Positions 45,306 through 56,330 of a DNA stretch of 64,000 bases are shown piece after piece; position 1 is the first letter of the stretch, and each line of letters begins with the position of its first letter. Location of the stretch: assembly GCA_030068075.1 (NCBI GenBank), contig CM057843.1, positions 11,860,001-11,924,000 on the forward strand, in the 5' to 3' direction. The position numbers and the translations under genes are program-made. Origin of the DNA: Paguma larvata (taxonomy: Eukaryota; Chordata; Mammalia; Carnivora; Viverridae). The notes beneath the pieces were generated by a model. It was given only the letters and a program-made list of their open reading frames with translations. It was not told the DNA's origin and ran no database searches.

Positions 45306-48300
45306 GGGGACCACGGGTGGATCCTGAGCCCGAGGAGGAGACGCAAGCACCCAGAGGCTGTCAGCTGCACGGCAGGTGCTCAAGCAACCATGGCCACTCG
45401 GAAGGCTTTCTGGTCCCTGGCCCTTCCCCAAGCCTGAGTCCCCCCAAAGAGACCCAGACCGCACGTGAGGGAAGAGGGGGAGGCTGCAGCTGCCCAAGCG
45501 CGCGGGCATGCTCAGTCCAGGCCGGTGGAGGGGACGGTCCCCGGCAGGGTCCAGGAGGCACAGCCGGGGCGCACCTGCTCCCTGGGGTCTCTGAGAAAGG
45601 GGCTCCCGCTCCTGTCTGGCCATGCGAATGGAACTCTGCGTGATGTTACAGGGCTGAAGGCCGACGACCGGGGGTCCCCAAGGTCCCCTCAGCCCCCCGC
45701 TGCCTCTGCAGCCGCCACTTCAGCAGCTGGGCAGGAAGACCTGAGCGGTGGATCATCGGTGGGGGTGGGTGGAGAGAAGGGGCGGAGAGGGGGAGGAGGT
45801 GCGGAGGACACCGCAGGAGCAGGGGGCCTGCGTCCGAGGGCCCCCCTCCCGCTGCAGCCAGTCACGTAGCCTCTCTGGGCCTCGGTTTCCCCGCATGTCC
45901 AAGGCCAGGCTGCACTGGAACGCCCGACTCTGAAGGCTCTGGCGCCACACCCCCGCCTCCTTCGTGCAGTTCCCTTTCCACACCCCCATTTCTGCTCACA
46001 TTTCTACTCTCTTCCCCCCAGGGGTTCTCAGGGGGCCCCCCAGCTGCACCTTCGATCCCACTTCACACACGATAAACTGAAGACCACGAGGAGAAGTGAC
46101 TCGGCCACAGTCCCATGACAGCCTGGCTCACCCGGGCCGTGTGCCCTGAAGCCTCCTCCCAAACAGTGAGATTCTCGAGGGCTGGGGCTGGGGCTCCATG
46201 TATTTGACACGAGTTTCTGAAGCATCTTGTGTCTGCCAGGCACTGCATCGGGCCCACCGCCGAGGGGGTGTGACGGCTCACACAGTCACGGCGAGGAAAA
46301 AGGTCCTGCCGAGGCCTCTGTGGCCAGAGAAGGCAGCCGAGACACAGCACACCAAACATTGACCGAACGTGCCGAGCCTTCCCTAGATCCCAGGGATCCC
46401 GCCCCCTGGGCACTGGGAGGGCGAGCAGGCACCCCGCCGCCAGCCTGGCACACAAACGCAGCTGGCCGGGGTGTCTGGGGAACGGAGGAAGTTGCGGCTC
46501 TGTCCCCGGGAGAGCACCGGGGCTTCGCACCAGGGGGACACAGGTTCCAGTCCCTCCCAGTGCCTCCCTGGGCCTCAGATCTCCGGTCTGTACAATGGAG
46601 CTGATGCCACCCTTGGTACTGGCAGACCATTAGGAAAGTAAATCAGGTGGCAGAGCGCTGGGCCCTCGGCCAGGGCCCGGGGAGGGCTCCTCTGGAAAAT
46701 CCGCCCGCCTCGGCCCGGCCACCACCCCCGCCCGCCCCACCCCCAAGGCTCCTCTGAAGCCTCCAACCTCCCTGCCCTGCCTGCGGCCCAGTTTCAAGCC
46801 GGCTTCCTTTCTTTCATCTTCGGCCTCTGCTGTCTTCCTCGCACGCAGCCAATTCCCCTGCTGCAGCCAGCCCGTGGGCCCGAGCCCACACCCACCACAC
46901 CTCGAGTGTGGCCGGCCCAGCCTCCACCTCCCGCTGCCCATGACCCGCCTCCCTCTCAGCCTCTTCTCTGTGCCAGCCTATGGCACGGCTCCAGCTGCAG
47001 GCCCCAGGGGAGGGGCAGGTGTGCCCGCGTGTCACTCACAGCGAAGCCCTGGCAGGGGCCCAGCACCGCACACCAGGTGCACCTGTCAGAAGGACGGCCC
47101 GGCCCAGAGCCAGGCCTGGGAGCGGCGAGACCAAGAGCGGCCATCGGGTGGGCTCTGAGGGGGCGCCGGCAGCCTTCAGCCAGGGGTTGGGCGAGGGCCG
47201 CAGGGGTTGCCGGGAGTGACGACGCAGTTGCTTCTGCCCCAAACGTGTGCCAAGGCCGCCGGGTGCCATGCCCGGTGCTGCCAACTGTGGCCCAGGGCAC
47301 CAGAGGGAACTGTTCACAAGCAGGACCGGCCCTGGTACCGCATAGCTGCAGGGTACCGCTGTCATTGTTACTGTTATCACTGTCTTCATTGCTGTCACTA
47401 TTATTTCACTGCCGCAGGGCCACCAATGTTACCTCGTTCTGCTTCAGGAAGACTTGAGGGGAGGGGCACTGTGGCCCTGGGGCCAGAAGCCTGACAGGGG
47501 GCAGCCCTCTGGCCTGGGAAGAGCTAGATGATTCTGCTCAAACCCCTGCCTTGCTGTGTGGCTTTGGGCAAGACCCTGCCCCTCTCTGGGCGTATCTTTC
47601 TCCCAGTGCAGCACAGCTCACTGACCATCCCTGGTCGGGCACCAGCCTCCACCACATCCCTTCACGAGCAACCTAGAAGCCCTATGGGGGGGTCTGATGT
47701 GGCAGGTGGCCATGATGGAGACGGAGGTCCAGGGACGGGCCCATGAACCCAGAGCTGTGCCAACACCTGGCATTTACAGAGCACCCCCTATATGCATTCA
47801 GCAGTGCACCGGTGGATAAGAGTGGGGGTCCCTGTCGTCTGGCACACTGGAGCACCCGATCTTGTCCCCGGGAAGGCTGAAGCAAGTCCCTCTTTGCACC
47901 CTACTGTCCCTAAGGAGTTTTGACCCCACCTGAACGGAGCCCGTCCAAGGTCCCGTTCTTAGAGCTGCCAACCTGCAGTCCCCTGGCCAGAGAGAAGAGG
48001 CCACCGGAAAGCTGGTGGCAGACTTTGCTGGAGAGTCTCTTTGGGCTCCCAGCATGAGGAGCGGGTGATTTTTCTCAGAACAGAGGAGAGCAGACTTCAC
48101 AAAAAGAGAGCATAGCCTCCAGTGGGCCCAGGGCTGGGACCACCACCCTGACCCTCTCTGGCCATAGGGCAGCCGCCCAGGAGGAGGCCCCCAGGGAGGG
48201 GCCACAAAGGAACAACCTCGCACAAAGTGAGCCTGGGGTATCGGGGGAGACAGTGGGACTGGCCTTACTTTGGCACTGAAGGGAGGGGGTGAGGGGTAAG

Positions 48301-49079
48301 GCCGGAGGCTAACGCCTGGAGGGTTCTACCTCCGAGGAGGCGGCTGCTGATTTGAGCGGCAAGTGGGAGACGGTGCCTGTGAACCTGGGTTCCAGGAGGC
48401 AGATATGGGGGAGCAGGGGCAGGAGGTCCCCAGCCCTGTATCGCAGGGCTCCAACCTGGGCACAGGGAGCAAAGAATAAAGTAGAAACGGACGCAGGCAG
48501 CGCCGCACTCCCGGCTGGGTACGCCCCCTAGGAAATGGGCAGCAGGGTGGCCCCACGTCCCAGCAAGTCCAGGCTGTGAGGAGGCAGGAGAACCTCCCAG
48601 AACAGAAGACCATCTCCAAAGAAACACTTCCCTGTGACCTCCCGTTCTGAACACAGGTTTTAAAATATTCACATGACCAGCGCACACTCCATCAGAACGG
48701 GCAGCAGAGACATGCGCTGGGGCCTCAACTCCCATGTAAAGCACCCCCCCCCACAGGAGCTCCCCACCCCAGGTGCCACTCCAGTGAGCCCCCTGGTTCC
48801 CCACCTGGCTTCCCCATGGGGCATCCGGAGCAGAGGTGAGCACCTGGGAGCGACTCCTGCCCTGAAACCCTGGGGGCTGCTCAGCAGAGCGGTCATCCCC
48901 TCGGAGATCAAGGCCGACTTCTAAAAGCAAAACGGCGCGGCTGGAGTTGCCGGCTGGTGGCTAGCGGAAAACACCATTTCCAGAATATTTTTACTCCATT
49001 AGAGGACGGGAGGTGGGAAAGAGAAACGACTCCAAGGACCCGCGGATCTAGGGCCTGGATGCATTTTCGGAGCCGCTGT
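45306..49079. other. Intron, no gene seen
   Basis: GC-rich with a MIR-like stretch at 46520-46640 ('gacacaggttccagtccctcc', 'gggcctcagatctcc') and another at 47500-47640. No exon recognised. Confidence 0.5.
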
Positions 49080-49506
49080 AGACGGCGCCCCCCTCTGCAC
49101 CCCCACTTTCATCCTGGGGTCTCCCGGAAAGGTCACGCGTAGGATTGATACCGCGCGCGAAAGTGCCTCCCCACGCTCCCTCTCGAGCCCCCATGTGCGA
49201 GTCGGCCAGAGGGGGACCGAGGGCGCCTCAAAGTTTCCCGGAGCGCCCCCAGGACGAAGGTTAGCAAGGAGCAAAGTTCCCTGGTGGCAGTAGCCGGAGA
49301 CATGGCAGGGGAAGAAAAGCTCGCAGTCAGCATTTCCTCCGATGGCTCACCAAGGGAGGAAAAAAAAAACAGAAACGAGAGGAAGAAAAAAACCCTCCCG
49401 CCCCACCTTCCCTGTTGCAGCACCACCTCGTGCTCGCTCCGGGCCGGGGAGGGGGCCTTTGGGGTGCCGGAGTCGGGCCCCCGGGGGGCCGGGAGCCGGG
49501 CGGCCG

Positions 49507-49520
49507 CTCACTTACCTCGG
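49507..49520 (-). promoter_or_regulatory. KCNJ12: 5' splice donor in CpG island
   Basis: The minus strand reads CCGAG|GTAAGTGAG with the exon ending at 49516, matching the MAG|GTRAGT consensus at nearly every position. A weaker alternative donor (CTTG|GTGAGC) lies about 170 bases downstream near 49350. Confidence 0.6.
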
Positions 49521-49605
49521 TCAGTGCCCCGGGCGCGGCGCGCTCCGCGTCCTCCGAGCTCCGGGCGGCCGTTCCTGGCCCCGGCAGCCGCCGCGCTGGC
49601 CGCAT
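49516..49605 (-). other. Candidate upstream ORF segment in exon 1 (30 codons)
   Basis: An ATG at 49605 with G at -3 opens a frame of exactly 30 codons up to the donor at 49516. If this exon joins directly to the acceptor at 10572, the frame continues for 18 complete codons, then GGA and TGA. That TGA overlaps the KCNJ12 ATG. It is arginine/alanine/proline-rich with no recognisable domain, and would be a translational control element rather than a functional protein. Confidence 0.3.
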
Positions 49606-49850
49606 CGCCGCCGCCGCCTCAAGGGCAGCCCCCGGGGGCGCTCCATGCCGAGGGGCGCGTCGGAGCGGGGCGCAGATCTCCCCGCTTCAGCCACGGGTCG
49701 GGGGCGCGCGCCTGGACGGCGCCCCCGGCCGCGGGGCGCTCGCTCTGGCCGGCGCGGCTGGCGTCCGTCCCTCCGTCCGGCTGGGAGCGCGGCCGGCCCA
49801 CCCCCTCCCCCGCCGGCTGTTATCTGATCCCGGGCAGGGCCGGGCGCGCT
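49516..49850 (-). other. KCNJ12: Candidate KCNJ12 first exon (non-coding, 5' end approximate)
   Basis: The 3' boundary at 49516 is set by a near-perfect donor (minus strand CCGAG then GTAAGTGAG). The 5' end is a guess, placed below the weak TATA-like motif near 49855. The segment is extremely GC-rich, as expected for a CpG-island first exon. It contains an ATG at 49605 that stays open to the donor. Confidence 0.5.
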
Positions 49851-50199
49851 CGCCTATACGCCCCGGCGGCCCCGCGCCTCCCCGCCCGCTCCGGCCGCGC
49901 CAGCCCCTCGCCCCCGGCTACCGTTCCCGGCGAGGCGGTGGCAGCGGCAAGGCCCGAGGAAGGCAGGGAGAGCGGAATGGAGGGCGAGGAGGCGGCGGGA
50001 GGCAGAGGCTCGGCGCGCACCCAGCTCCGCGCCCCGCTGCCACCAGAACCCGGCTCGGCAACTCCTCTAACTCTCCGCCGAGAGCACGCCCGCCCCGCGC
50101 CGCGCCGCCGCTGCCCCCGCCCACCCGGGCCCCAGCCCGGCCCGGAGCGCCCCCGGCCCCGGGCCGCCCCCCGCGCACACACCGCCAGCCACTTGCGCA

Positions 50200-50470
50200 A
50201 TGGGGCGCGCGCGCGCACACACAGACACACACACAGAGGCATGTCCTCCAGGGACACGCGCACACACAGGTGCATGGCCAGCGCACAGACAGGCGAGGGA
50301 ATCTTGCACACGCGCGTGCACGCAGCCTGGTACACAGCTCAGGTGCCGGCACACAAGCATGCAAAATGCCATGTCCTGACATGCACGATGGTGGCAGGTG
50401 CACAGGTGCAGACACATTCGCACGTGTGCATGCGGGGTGGTATCTGCACGTGTGCATCCGTGCACACGGA
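50200..50470. repeat. CA/CG-rich tract at the upstream edge of the CpG island
   Basis: CGCGCGCGCACACACAGACACACACACA and further GCACAC/TGCACACG units. Alternating purine-pyrimidine with Z-DNA potential. Confidence 0.8.
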
Positions 50471-50638
50471 TCCTAGCTTGTGCATCCTTCCCACGGAATC
50501 CTTTCTCTTCGCACGCCAGGCACACACACTCGTATACATACATCGTTTCCCCCTCTTTAATAGCATCTCTCTCCTCCCCATCTTGTGCTGTTTGGCTTCT
50601 CCCATCTCCTTCTTTCTCCTCCGTGCTCCTCCCCCCTA

Positions 50639-50662
50639 CTCTCTCTCTCTCTCTCTCTCTCT
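50639..50662. repeat. (CT)n microsatellite
   Basis: About eleven CT units. Confidence 0.9.
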
Positions 50663-51204
50663 GCCGACTTGACCCCCATGTGACCCTCTTCTCTTGCCAC
50701 CCCAGCAAGGCTCAGGCTCTCTTCCCAGCCTGTCCCCACTCGCCCTACCCTCCCAGCCTCCTGGGGCCTATTGTCTGGGCCTCAGATCCCTCAGCCTCCC
50801 GCCGGGCCCGGGCCTTTCATCCTGGCAGACAGACCTGCCCGACTGGGCCTCGGCCCGGAAGACCCCATTTTATCACCAGTCTGACCCCTTGCTCAGCCTT
50901 GGGGCCACCGATTTGGGCCAAGGAGGTAGGTCTGTGCCCGGAGCACAAGCCTCAAAGGGCTCCCTGGCCCCCTTGGCTTCCAGCTTCCCCTTTAATGTGA
51001 AATATAATTACGCGTCTGCACAGCAGGGAGACTGGCTGCAGGATTCTAACCAAGGAGGATGGCTCTCTGGCCACCGCCCAGATTGCTGGCGGCTCAGACA
51101 GAGCGGTCTGCAGGCCCCACCAGCCCCAGGCTCCCGGCCCCGGCCTCCGGGCCGCTGCCAGCTGGTAGGTACCACCTGGCGCAACCCACCCAGAGAACTC
51201 ACCA
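50663..51204. other. Upstream intergenic DNA, no gene seen
   Basis: Nothing recognised beyond ordinary sequence. Confidence 0.5.
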
Positions 51205-51400
51205 GCCTCAGGCGGTCCAGGGTTTGAATTCGGCCAACTCTATTGACCAGCTGCGGAGGCAAGTCGTTTCATCTCTCCATGCCTCACTGTCCCTGTCATC
51301 AAATGGGGAGAGTAACAGTTCCTACCCCATGGAGCCGCACTGAGGATGAAATGAGTGGAAAGTGTACCTCAACGGTTAACACCGCCCCTGGCTGGGTAAA
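51205..51400 (+). mobile_element. MIR
   Basis: 'cagggtttgaattcgg', 'gcaagtcgtttcatctctccatgcctcactg', 'atcaaatggggagagtaacagttcctacc', 'gaggatgaaatgag'. Confidence 0.8.
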
Positions 51401-51404
51401 CCAG

Positions 51405-51590
51405 CTAACACTGAGCGAGCACTCAACATGTGTGAGGCTCCGTGCTAAAGACCTGGCTGGAATTATTTCGCCGTCATTACAACGGGGCGAATACTCTCAC
51501 TGGCCGCATTCTACAGGTGCAGGAGCCGCGGCCCTGGGTGGCCCCTTGTCTGTCCAGAGCTATTGAAGGTAGCACCAGGACTCAGAGCCC
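51405..51590 (-). mobile_element. MIR fragment, reverse to the previous
   Basis: 'gagcgagcactcaacatgtgtgaggctccgtgctaaagacc', 'cattctacaggtgcaggagc', 'gtccagagctattgaagg'. Confidence 0.6.
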
Positions 51591-52123
51591 CATCCGTCCC
51601 CGGGACAAGAGCCCCTGCCCCCTCGCCCTGACAGCTGCTAAGAGCTGCAGTGGAGAGAAGGGGCATCCAAAGAGACTCCAGCCCAATGCCCCACTCTGCC
51701 CCTGACTGGTACACGGTGTCCTGGTTTTCTCCTCCTCGGAGACCAGCCTCCCAGAGGACCGAAAGCTCTCAGGAAACTTTTCCTCCTTTTCCCTCCAAGC
51801 GACCCAAGAAGGAAGTGATTCAGCTTCCCACTGTCCCCCACCCAGTTTCCCAGAAGACAGAGGCCACGGTCCCGCCCCAGGAGGAACCGGCCGCAAGGTA
51901 CTCCCCCCAGGCCCCGCCTTGGGTCCCCGGAGGAGGTGGCATGCCCCTCAGCTGGGAGATAGTTCCAGCAAACGGTCTTGGCTGGGGAACGGACAGGAAC
52001 ACCTTGGTGCACCTCTGTGTCTGGGATTCTGACGGTTCCCGGGACAGGGTTACTCCCAAGATATCTGCAACCCTAGAATGTTCCCTACACACAGAGTCCC
52101 CACGTACATGCTCACCAAGCCCG

Positions 52124-52236
52124 GTCTTGTCCCTGGGCCCCAGGCCTCCCAGAGCCATTGCCAGACCCATTTCACACAGTCTTGTCCCTGGGCCCCAGGC
52201 CTTCCCCAGAGCCATTGCCAGACCCATTTCACAGAG
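52124..52236 (+). repeat. 55-base tandem duplication
   Basis: GTCTTGTCCCTGGGCCCCAG and the bases after it through CCATTTCACA occur twice (from 52124 and from 52179), with a small insertion in the second copy. Confidence 0.92.
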
Positions 52237-53401
52237 ACGGCAGGTGTCTTTTGACCCCGGGTAGTGCGGCCAAGAATATCCGGAAAAGGTGAGCGCCTGA
52301 CTCCCCAGGCACTGCTTTCAGGCTCCACACCCCACCCTCCTACCTCCTGGAGTGGAATTCAGTCCTTAAGCATATCCTAGAAGCGGCCGTTAGCATCCTG
52401 CCGCCCAGGCCTTTGCTGGGTAACTCGGGGCGCCAGCCTCCCTTTGGTGAGCACAACCATGACCAGATGCGGGACCGAGCACAGAGGGACAGGGACGTGA
52501 GGCGGTCTCGCTCTACCCAGCTCACACACCTTCCCCAAGGCTTCCTCGTCTGTAGGCAGAGCGGCCCATGGCCCTACGAGGACGCTGCCGTAGCCAGGGC
52601 CGTCAGGGCGTGGGGATCACGCCTCCCTCTGGCGTTGGAGGGCACCAAGCAGGGCTGCATGGAGATGTGGACACAGCCCTCGCTGAGGTCTCCGTAAGAG
52701 AACCTGCTGTCACTTGGCCATGAGCGAAGCCAATGAGACGAACGGGAGTTCAGAGCCCTGCACACAGTAAGACTTCTGGCAACATACATAACACGCTTTG
52801 GGTGCGCCCGGCTATCCCTCAATCCGAAGTGCTTTCTTTCCGAGGAGTGGGGCGGTCCCTCCCCGCCCTGGGCGTTTCACATAATAGCTGTTCAACTAAT
52901 ATTCGCTCATCTCGGCATCCTCGGAGCCACAGCCAGGGGGCCAAAGAGCCCCTGGGCCCATCCGGAATCACTCGTTCATTTCAGGAAAGTGAGACCCACG
53001 GAGGGGAGGTGGAGTCCAAGGCCGCAAAGCCATGGAAGGGGGTGATGAGAGCGGGAGGCACCCCACGGGCTGGGGTTGGCTGGTCGGGGTGGGCAGAGCG
53101 TCCGAATATAACGACGCCGATGCATTTGCGTCAGTCATAAACTGGTCCTTGGTTGCGTTGTGAAAACCAGACTGTCCCTCACCAGTACAGCTGCGCCAGT
53201 GCTCCCCAGAATCCTCCGAGCATCTCTGCCTCCCGAGGGCTGCCTCCTCCCAGGAGCCTGCCCAGCTTTCTCCCGCTGCACCTAGACCTCGGCCCAGCCC
53301 CAAGCCTCACGTCAGGAGACCCTGGACACATAAAACGGACTCACAGCCTGCCTCGTTTAGCCCTGCCCAGGGCAGGCGTGAGAACCAAAGTCCCAGAGGC
53401 G

Positions 53402-53458
53402 CACGACCCGTCCCCGCCTCACCTACACCCACGACCTGTCCCCGCCTCACCTACACCC
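53402..53458 (+). repeat. 28-base tandem duplication
   Basis: CACGACC(C/T)GTCCCCGCCTCACCTACACC occurs twice, period 28. Confidence 0.9.
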
Positions 53459-53639
53459 CACGGCTTCCCAGCACCAGACACACCGGCCAGCCGGCCAGGC
53501 TCTCGGACGCCACCCAGCAGCTCGATTCTGTCCCCGAGCTCCCGTCCCCAAACTGCTCTTCTTCAGAGGGAGCGCGGGCGGCTCCTCCTGGGGAGGCCCC
53601 CCAGAGTCTGTCATCTCCTGTTTGCTCCCATCACCCGTT

Positions 53640-53810
53640 TACCTGCATCCCGTGTGGCCACTTTCTGACACATCTTGTTCACAACCGGTCTCCTCCGAGG
53701 CTCGTCGGTTCTCGAGGGCAGGGACAATGTCTGCCCAGCGTGTTCACGGCCCGGGCCCGGCGCAGGGCGGGTGTGCGGTGAGTGCCCACAAGATGAGAAT
53801 GAACGGATAC
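53640..53810 (+). mobile_element. L2 3' end
   Basis: 'cttgttcacaaccggtctcctcc', 'ctcgagggcagggacaatgtctg', 'gtgttcacggcccgggcccggcgcag', 'gagtgcccacaagatgagaatgaa' follow the L2 3' terminus. Confidence 0.7.
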
Positions 53811-55549
53811 GGCATGGGAAGACCCAATCACAGGCTGGCTCTCAGCAGAAGCCTCGCCTCCTCCTCCAGGCAGGTGGCCAGGGTCCAGGGCTCATCCTGC
53901 CTCTCCTTCCAACCCTTGCGACGGGAGAGAGCCCTGAGCCTCGCTGGTTCAGGATGTGCAGTTCTTGCGGGATGCACGAAGCCCTTGGCTGGAAGGCAAG
54001 AGGCATAGACTTGCACTCTGCTGGGGCCAAGGGAGGAGAGACCCCCGACCGCCCGGGGCAGTGAGCAGCCGAGCAGAGCCAGGACCTGGCAGTCCTGCCT
54101 CCACCCCTGTCTCTTCCCTCAGGGTTGACCCCAAGACAAAATAATAATAACAATAACGGTGACAATGGCTGCCACTATTCATACATTCGGCCTGTGTGGT
54201 GCTTTGGGTTGAATGCCCACCTGCACGAACTTATTATGAAAGACCACGCTGTTATTACCCCAGTTTCTAAGCAGATAGCTGCCACCCCAGCTGGCAGATG
54301 AAGACGTGATGCCCAGACAGGTCAGAGGAAGGGATCGCCTGGGGGGGTGGTGAGCTGTTCGTGTGCAGAGGTGTGCAAGCCAAGGCTGGCGGCCCTTCCT
54401 CAGGGGCGCTAGGGAGGGGTGATGGTGCCCGCCCCGCGCCCGCGCAGCCACACGGCCCTTCCCAGTCCCTAGGCACCCGCAGGCCCCGCGCTGACCCTGC
54501 GGCATTGATTTGAGGAAAGCAGAACTTCAGGAACGGATGGCGGCCCTGGAAACAGGACACGGAGTCCCTCCCACCCGTCAGGAAGCAGGCATTGATCCGC
54601 TTGGCCTGGCTGACTTATTCCCCTCTTGCACAGGCTCCCACACTCGCCCTGGCCGCCCCGGCCCCTCCTCTCCACCTCCCATGGAGCCGCAGCTGTCAGG
54701 AGGACGCGCTAATGGAGGCCACGGAGGTAGCGCCTGCGACTCGGGGCCACGCTCATCCGGCGTCTGCCGGGCGTCGGGCCGTTTCCGTCCTGGCTGCCAG
54801 ACTGTAGACGCATCGGGGGTCCACGTCCTCCCACAGTCGGGGCCCCTCTTCTGGGAGCCTTGCTCTTGGGGGACCCGTCCTCCCAAACCCCCACCTCTCT
54901 GCCACGTGCTTCCTGGAGGCAGGGACCATCCCCAGGGCCCAAGGTGAGCCAGTCCCCTGGGGCCCGGCTGTGAGCTTTGCTGTGATTGGTTGAGGATAGA
55001 CATGTGATTGAAGTCAGCCAATGAGAACTGACCCTAGGACTTTGGTTGGAGAAGCTTGGAAAAGGAGTTCTAGGTCCAAGGGGCCCCTGAGGACCCCTTT
55101 GCCTCGTGTGGCTGAGCCACCTGAGAGGGCACCCGCCCAGAGGAAAGCAGAGCTGGTATATGGAGCGAAAAAAGATCCCGGACACGCTTCTTTGGGGCCC
55201 TTAGAGCCACCCCTGGACTTTTGAGTTCTGAACTGTTTTTGAATAATCCCTCTTCTGACTTAGGAGACCTTTTAGATGGACCCTAATACTTCTCTCCATG
55301 CCCTGCAGGGGCTGCCGGTGGACGCGGTGGGTCGAAAGACCAGCAAGGGCTCCAAAACGTCCCTCAAACTTTCTGAGGCTCTTTCCACCGCTCTAACATG
55401 GGGTGCTTCAGGGCCACGTGGGGGATCAACCCGGAGGTGCAGGCCACGGTGTTTCCCCCCTCCCGTCCTTGTCACTTTCTCCTTCCCCTAAAGGGACGGA
55501 AGGCGGACAAGGCCTGCAGGCCCCAGTATGACAAGAATAAAGGGCAATA
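53811..55549. other. Upstream intergenic DNA, no gene seen
   Basis: Contains an AAT-rich MIR-like stretch at 54130-54330. No exon recognised. Confidence 0.5.
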
Positions 55550-55650
55550 AAGGGCGGGAGGGAAGTCACTTCAGCTCTCAGAGTTAAAAATAGCTTCCCC
55601 CAAGGAGGCCTCCCTGCGGGGATAATCCAGCCAATTACCCAGGCCCCCTC
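55550..55650. promoter_or_regulatory. Candidate regulatory element with MEF2 site
   Basis: A perfect MEF2 consensus TTAAAAATAG at 55584-55593 is followed by a bicoid/GATA-like GGGGATAATCC and CCAATTACC. About 5.5 kb upstream of the CpG island. Motif evidence only. Confidence 0.28.
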
Positions 55651-56229
55651 CACCCTGGTGGGCACTGCCCGCCTCCTCCCTGTGCGCCCCCCCCTTCGCG
55701 GTCACCACGTGGGGCCATCGCTCTCTGCTCCCGTGACCAGCCCCCCTTGCCCTCAGCAAGGGAGCCCGGCTCGAGGCCCCCGACTCAGTTTCCTCGTCTC
55801 TGAATTGGGCCTGACTCGGAAACAGAAGGAGGTCTGTAAGGCGTGACGATGGAGAGCTGACTGGCCGAGTCGCACTGTCTCTCCTCCCACCCCGCCGCAA
55901 AAAGAACCGAGAGGCAGAATAGGGTCTATTGCATGATCCTATTTATGTTAAGGAAAACTACAGATATTTTTGCATCCGCAAAGCAAAAAAATAAAACTCT
56001 GGAACCTTGGAGATGAAATGGCTGGTGGCGTGTCCTAGGAGGGGCTTTTCCTCATTCACTCCTGCAGGGAGGCAAATGTCTACACCGGCTTCCTGAGTGC
56101 TCTGGACTCAGGCCCGCCTGGGTGGGCGTGTGGGGGGTTGGGGGGGGGTCCCTCCCTGCAGCGGGAGCTCAGCCTCCATTCTGAGGACAGAGAGTAGTTT
56201 GCACGTGTGGGACACAAGGGCTCGCGGAA
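55651..56229. other. Upstream intergenic DNA, no gene seen
   Basis: An AT-rich patch at 55918-56000 is not assigned. Confidence 0.45.
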
Positions 56230-56330
56230 CCTCGTCAGGGCCGTTCTGTTAGAATTTTGTACAGAAAGCATTTATTGCCTCGACAATATTTTTAAGTTAA
56301 ATTATCTTGTCAGTGTAATAAGACGTGACA
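56230..56330. promoter_or_regulatory. Candidate AT-rich regulatory island
   Basis: AT-rich block (GAATTTTGTACAGAAAGCATTTATT, CAATATTTTTAAGTTAAATTATC) in GC-rich flanks. No repeat family recognised. Confidence 0.22.

Larger units (their letters stand above)
10573..49515 (-). other. KCNJ12: Predicted long 5' intron(s) of KCNJ12
   Basis: The span runs from the donor in the CpG island (49516/49515) to the acceptor at 10573. No conserved protein-coding exon is visible inside it. It carries L2, MIR, L1 and LTR remnants and simple repeats. A further non-coding exon, as I recall for the human gene, may lie within but cannot be recognised from sequence alone. Confidence 0.55.
49430..50220. promoter_or_regulatory. 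KCNJ12: CpG island, probable KCNJ12 promoter
   Basis: This is the densest CpG block in the window, with many CGCG, GGCGG and CCGCCC motifs compatible with Sp1 sites. CpG is otherwise sparse outside the coding exon. It lies about 39 kb upstream of the coding exon, contains a minus-strand consensus splice donor, and is flanked at its distal edge by a CA-rich tract. Transcription start is probably at 49.6-50.0 kb. A weak TATA-like CGTATAGGCG occurs on the minus strand near 49860-49851. Assignment to KCNJ12 is by position and orientation. Confidence 0.65.
51591..53639. other. Upstream intergenic DNA, no gene seen
   Basis: Unique sequence apart from two short tandem duplications listed separately. 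Confidence 0.5.

Noticed and set aside
44888..45643. 251-codon open frame
   Set aside because: Mostly lies in an antisense L2 fragment and its GC-rich flank.
49284..50672. 462-codon plus-strand open frame across the CpG island
   Set aside because: Composition (R, A, P, G then H, T) simply follows the CpG island and CA tract. It has no domain, and stops are rare in such GC-rich DNA.
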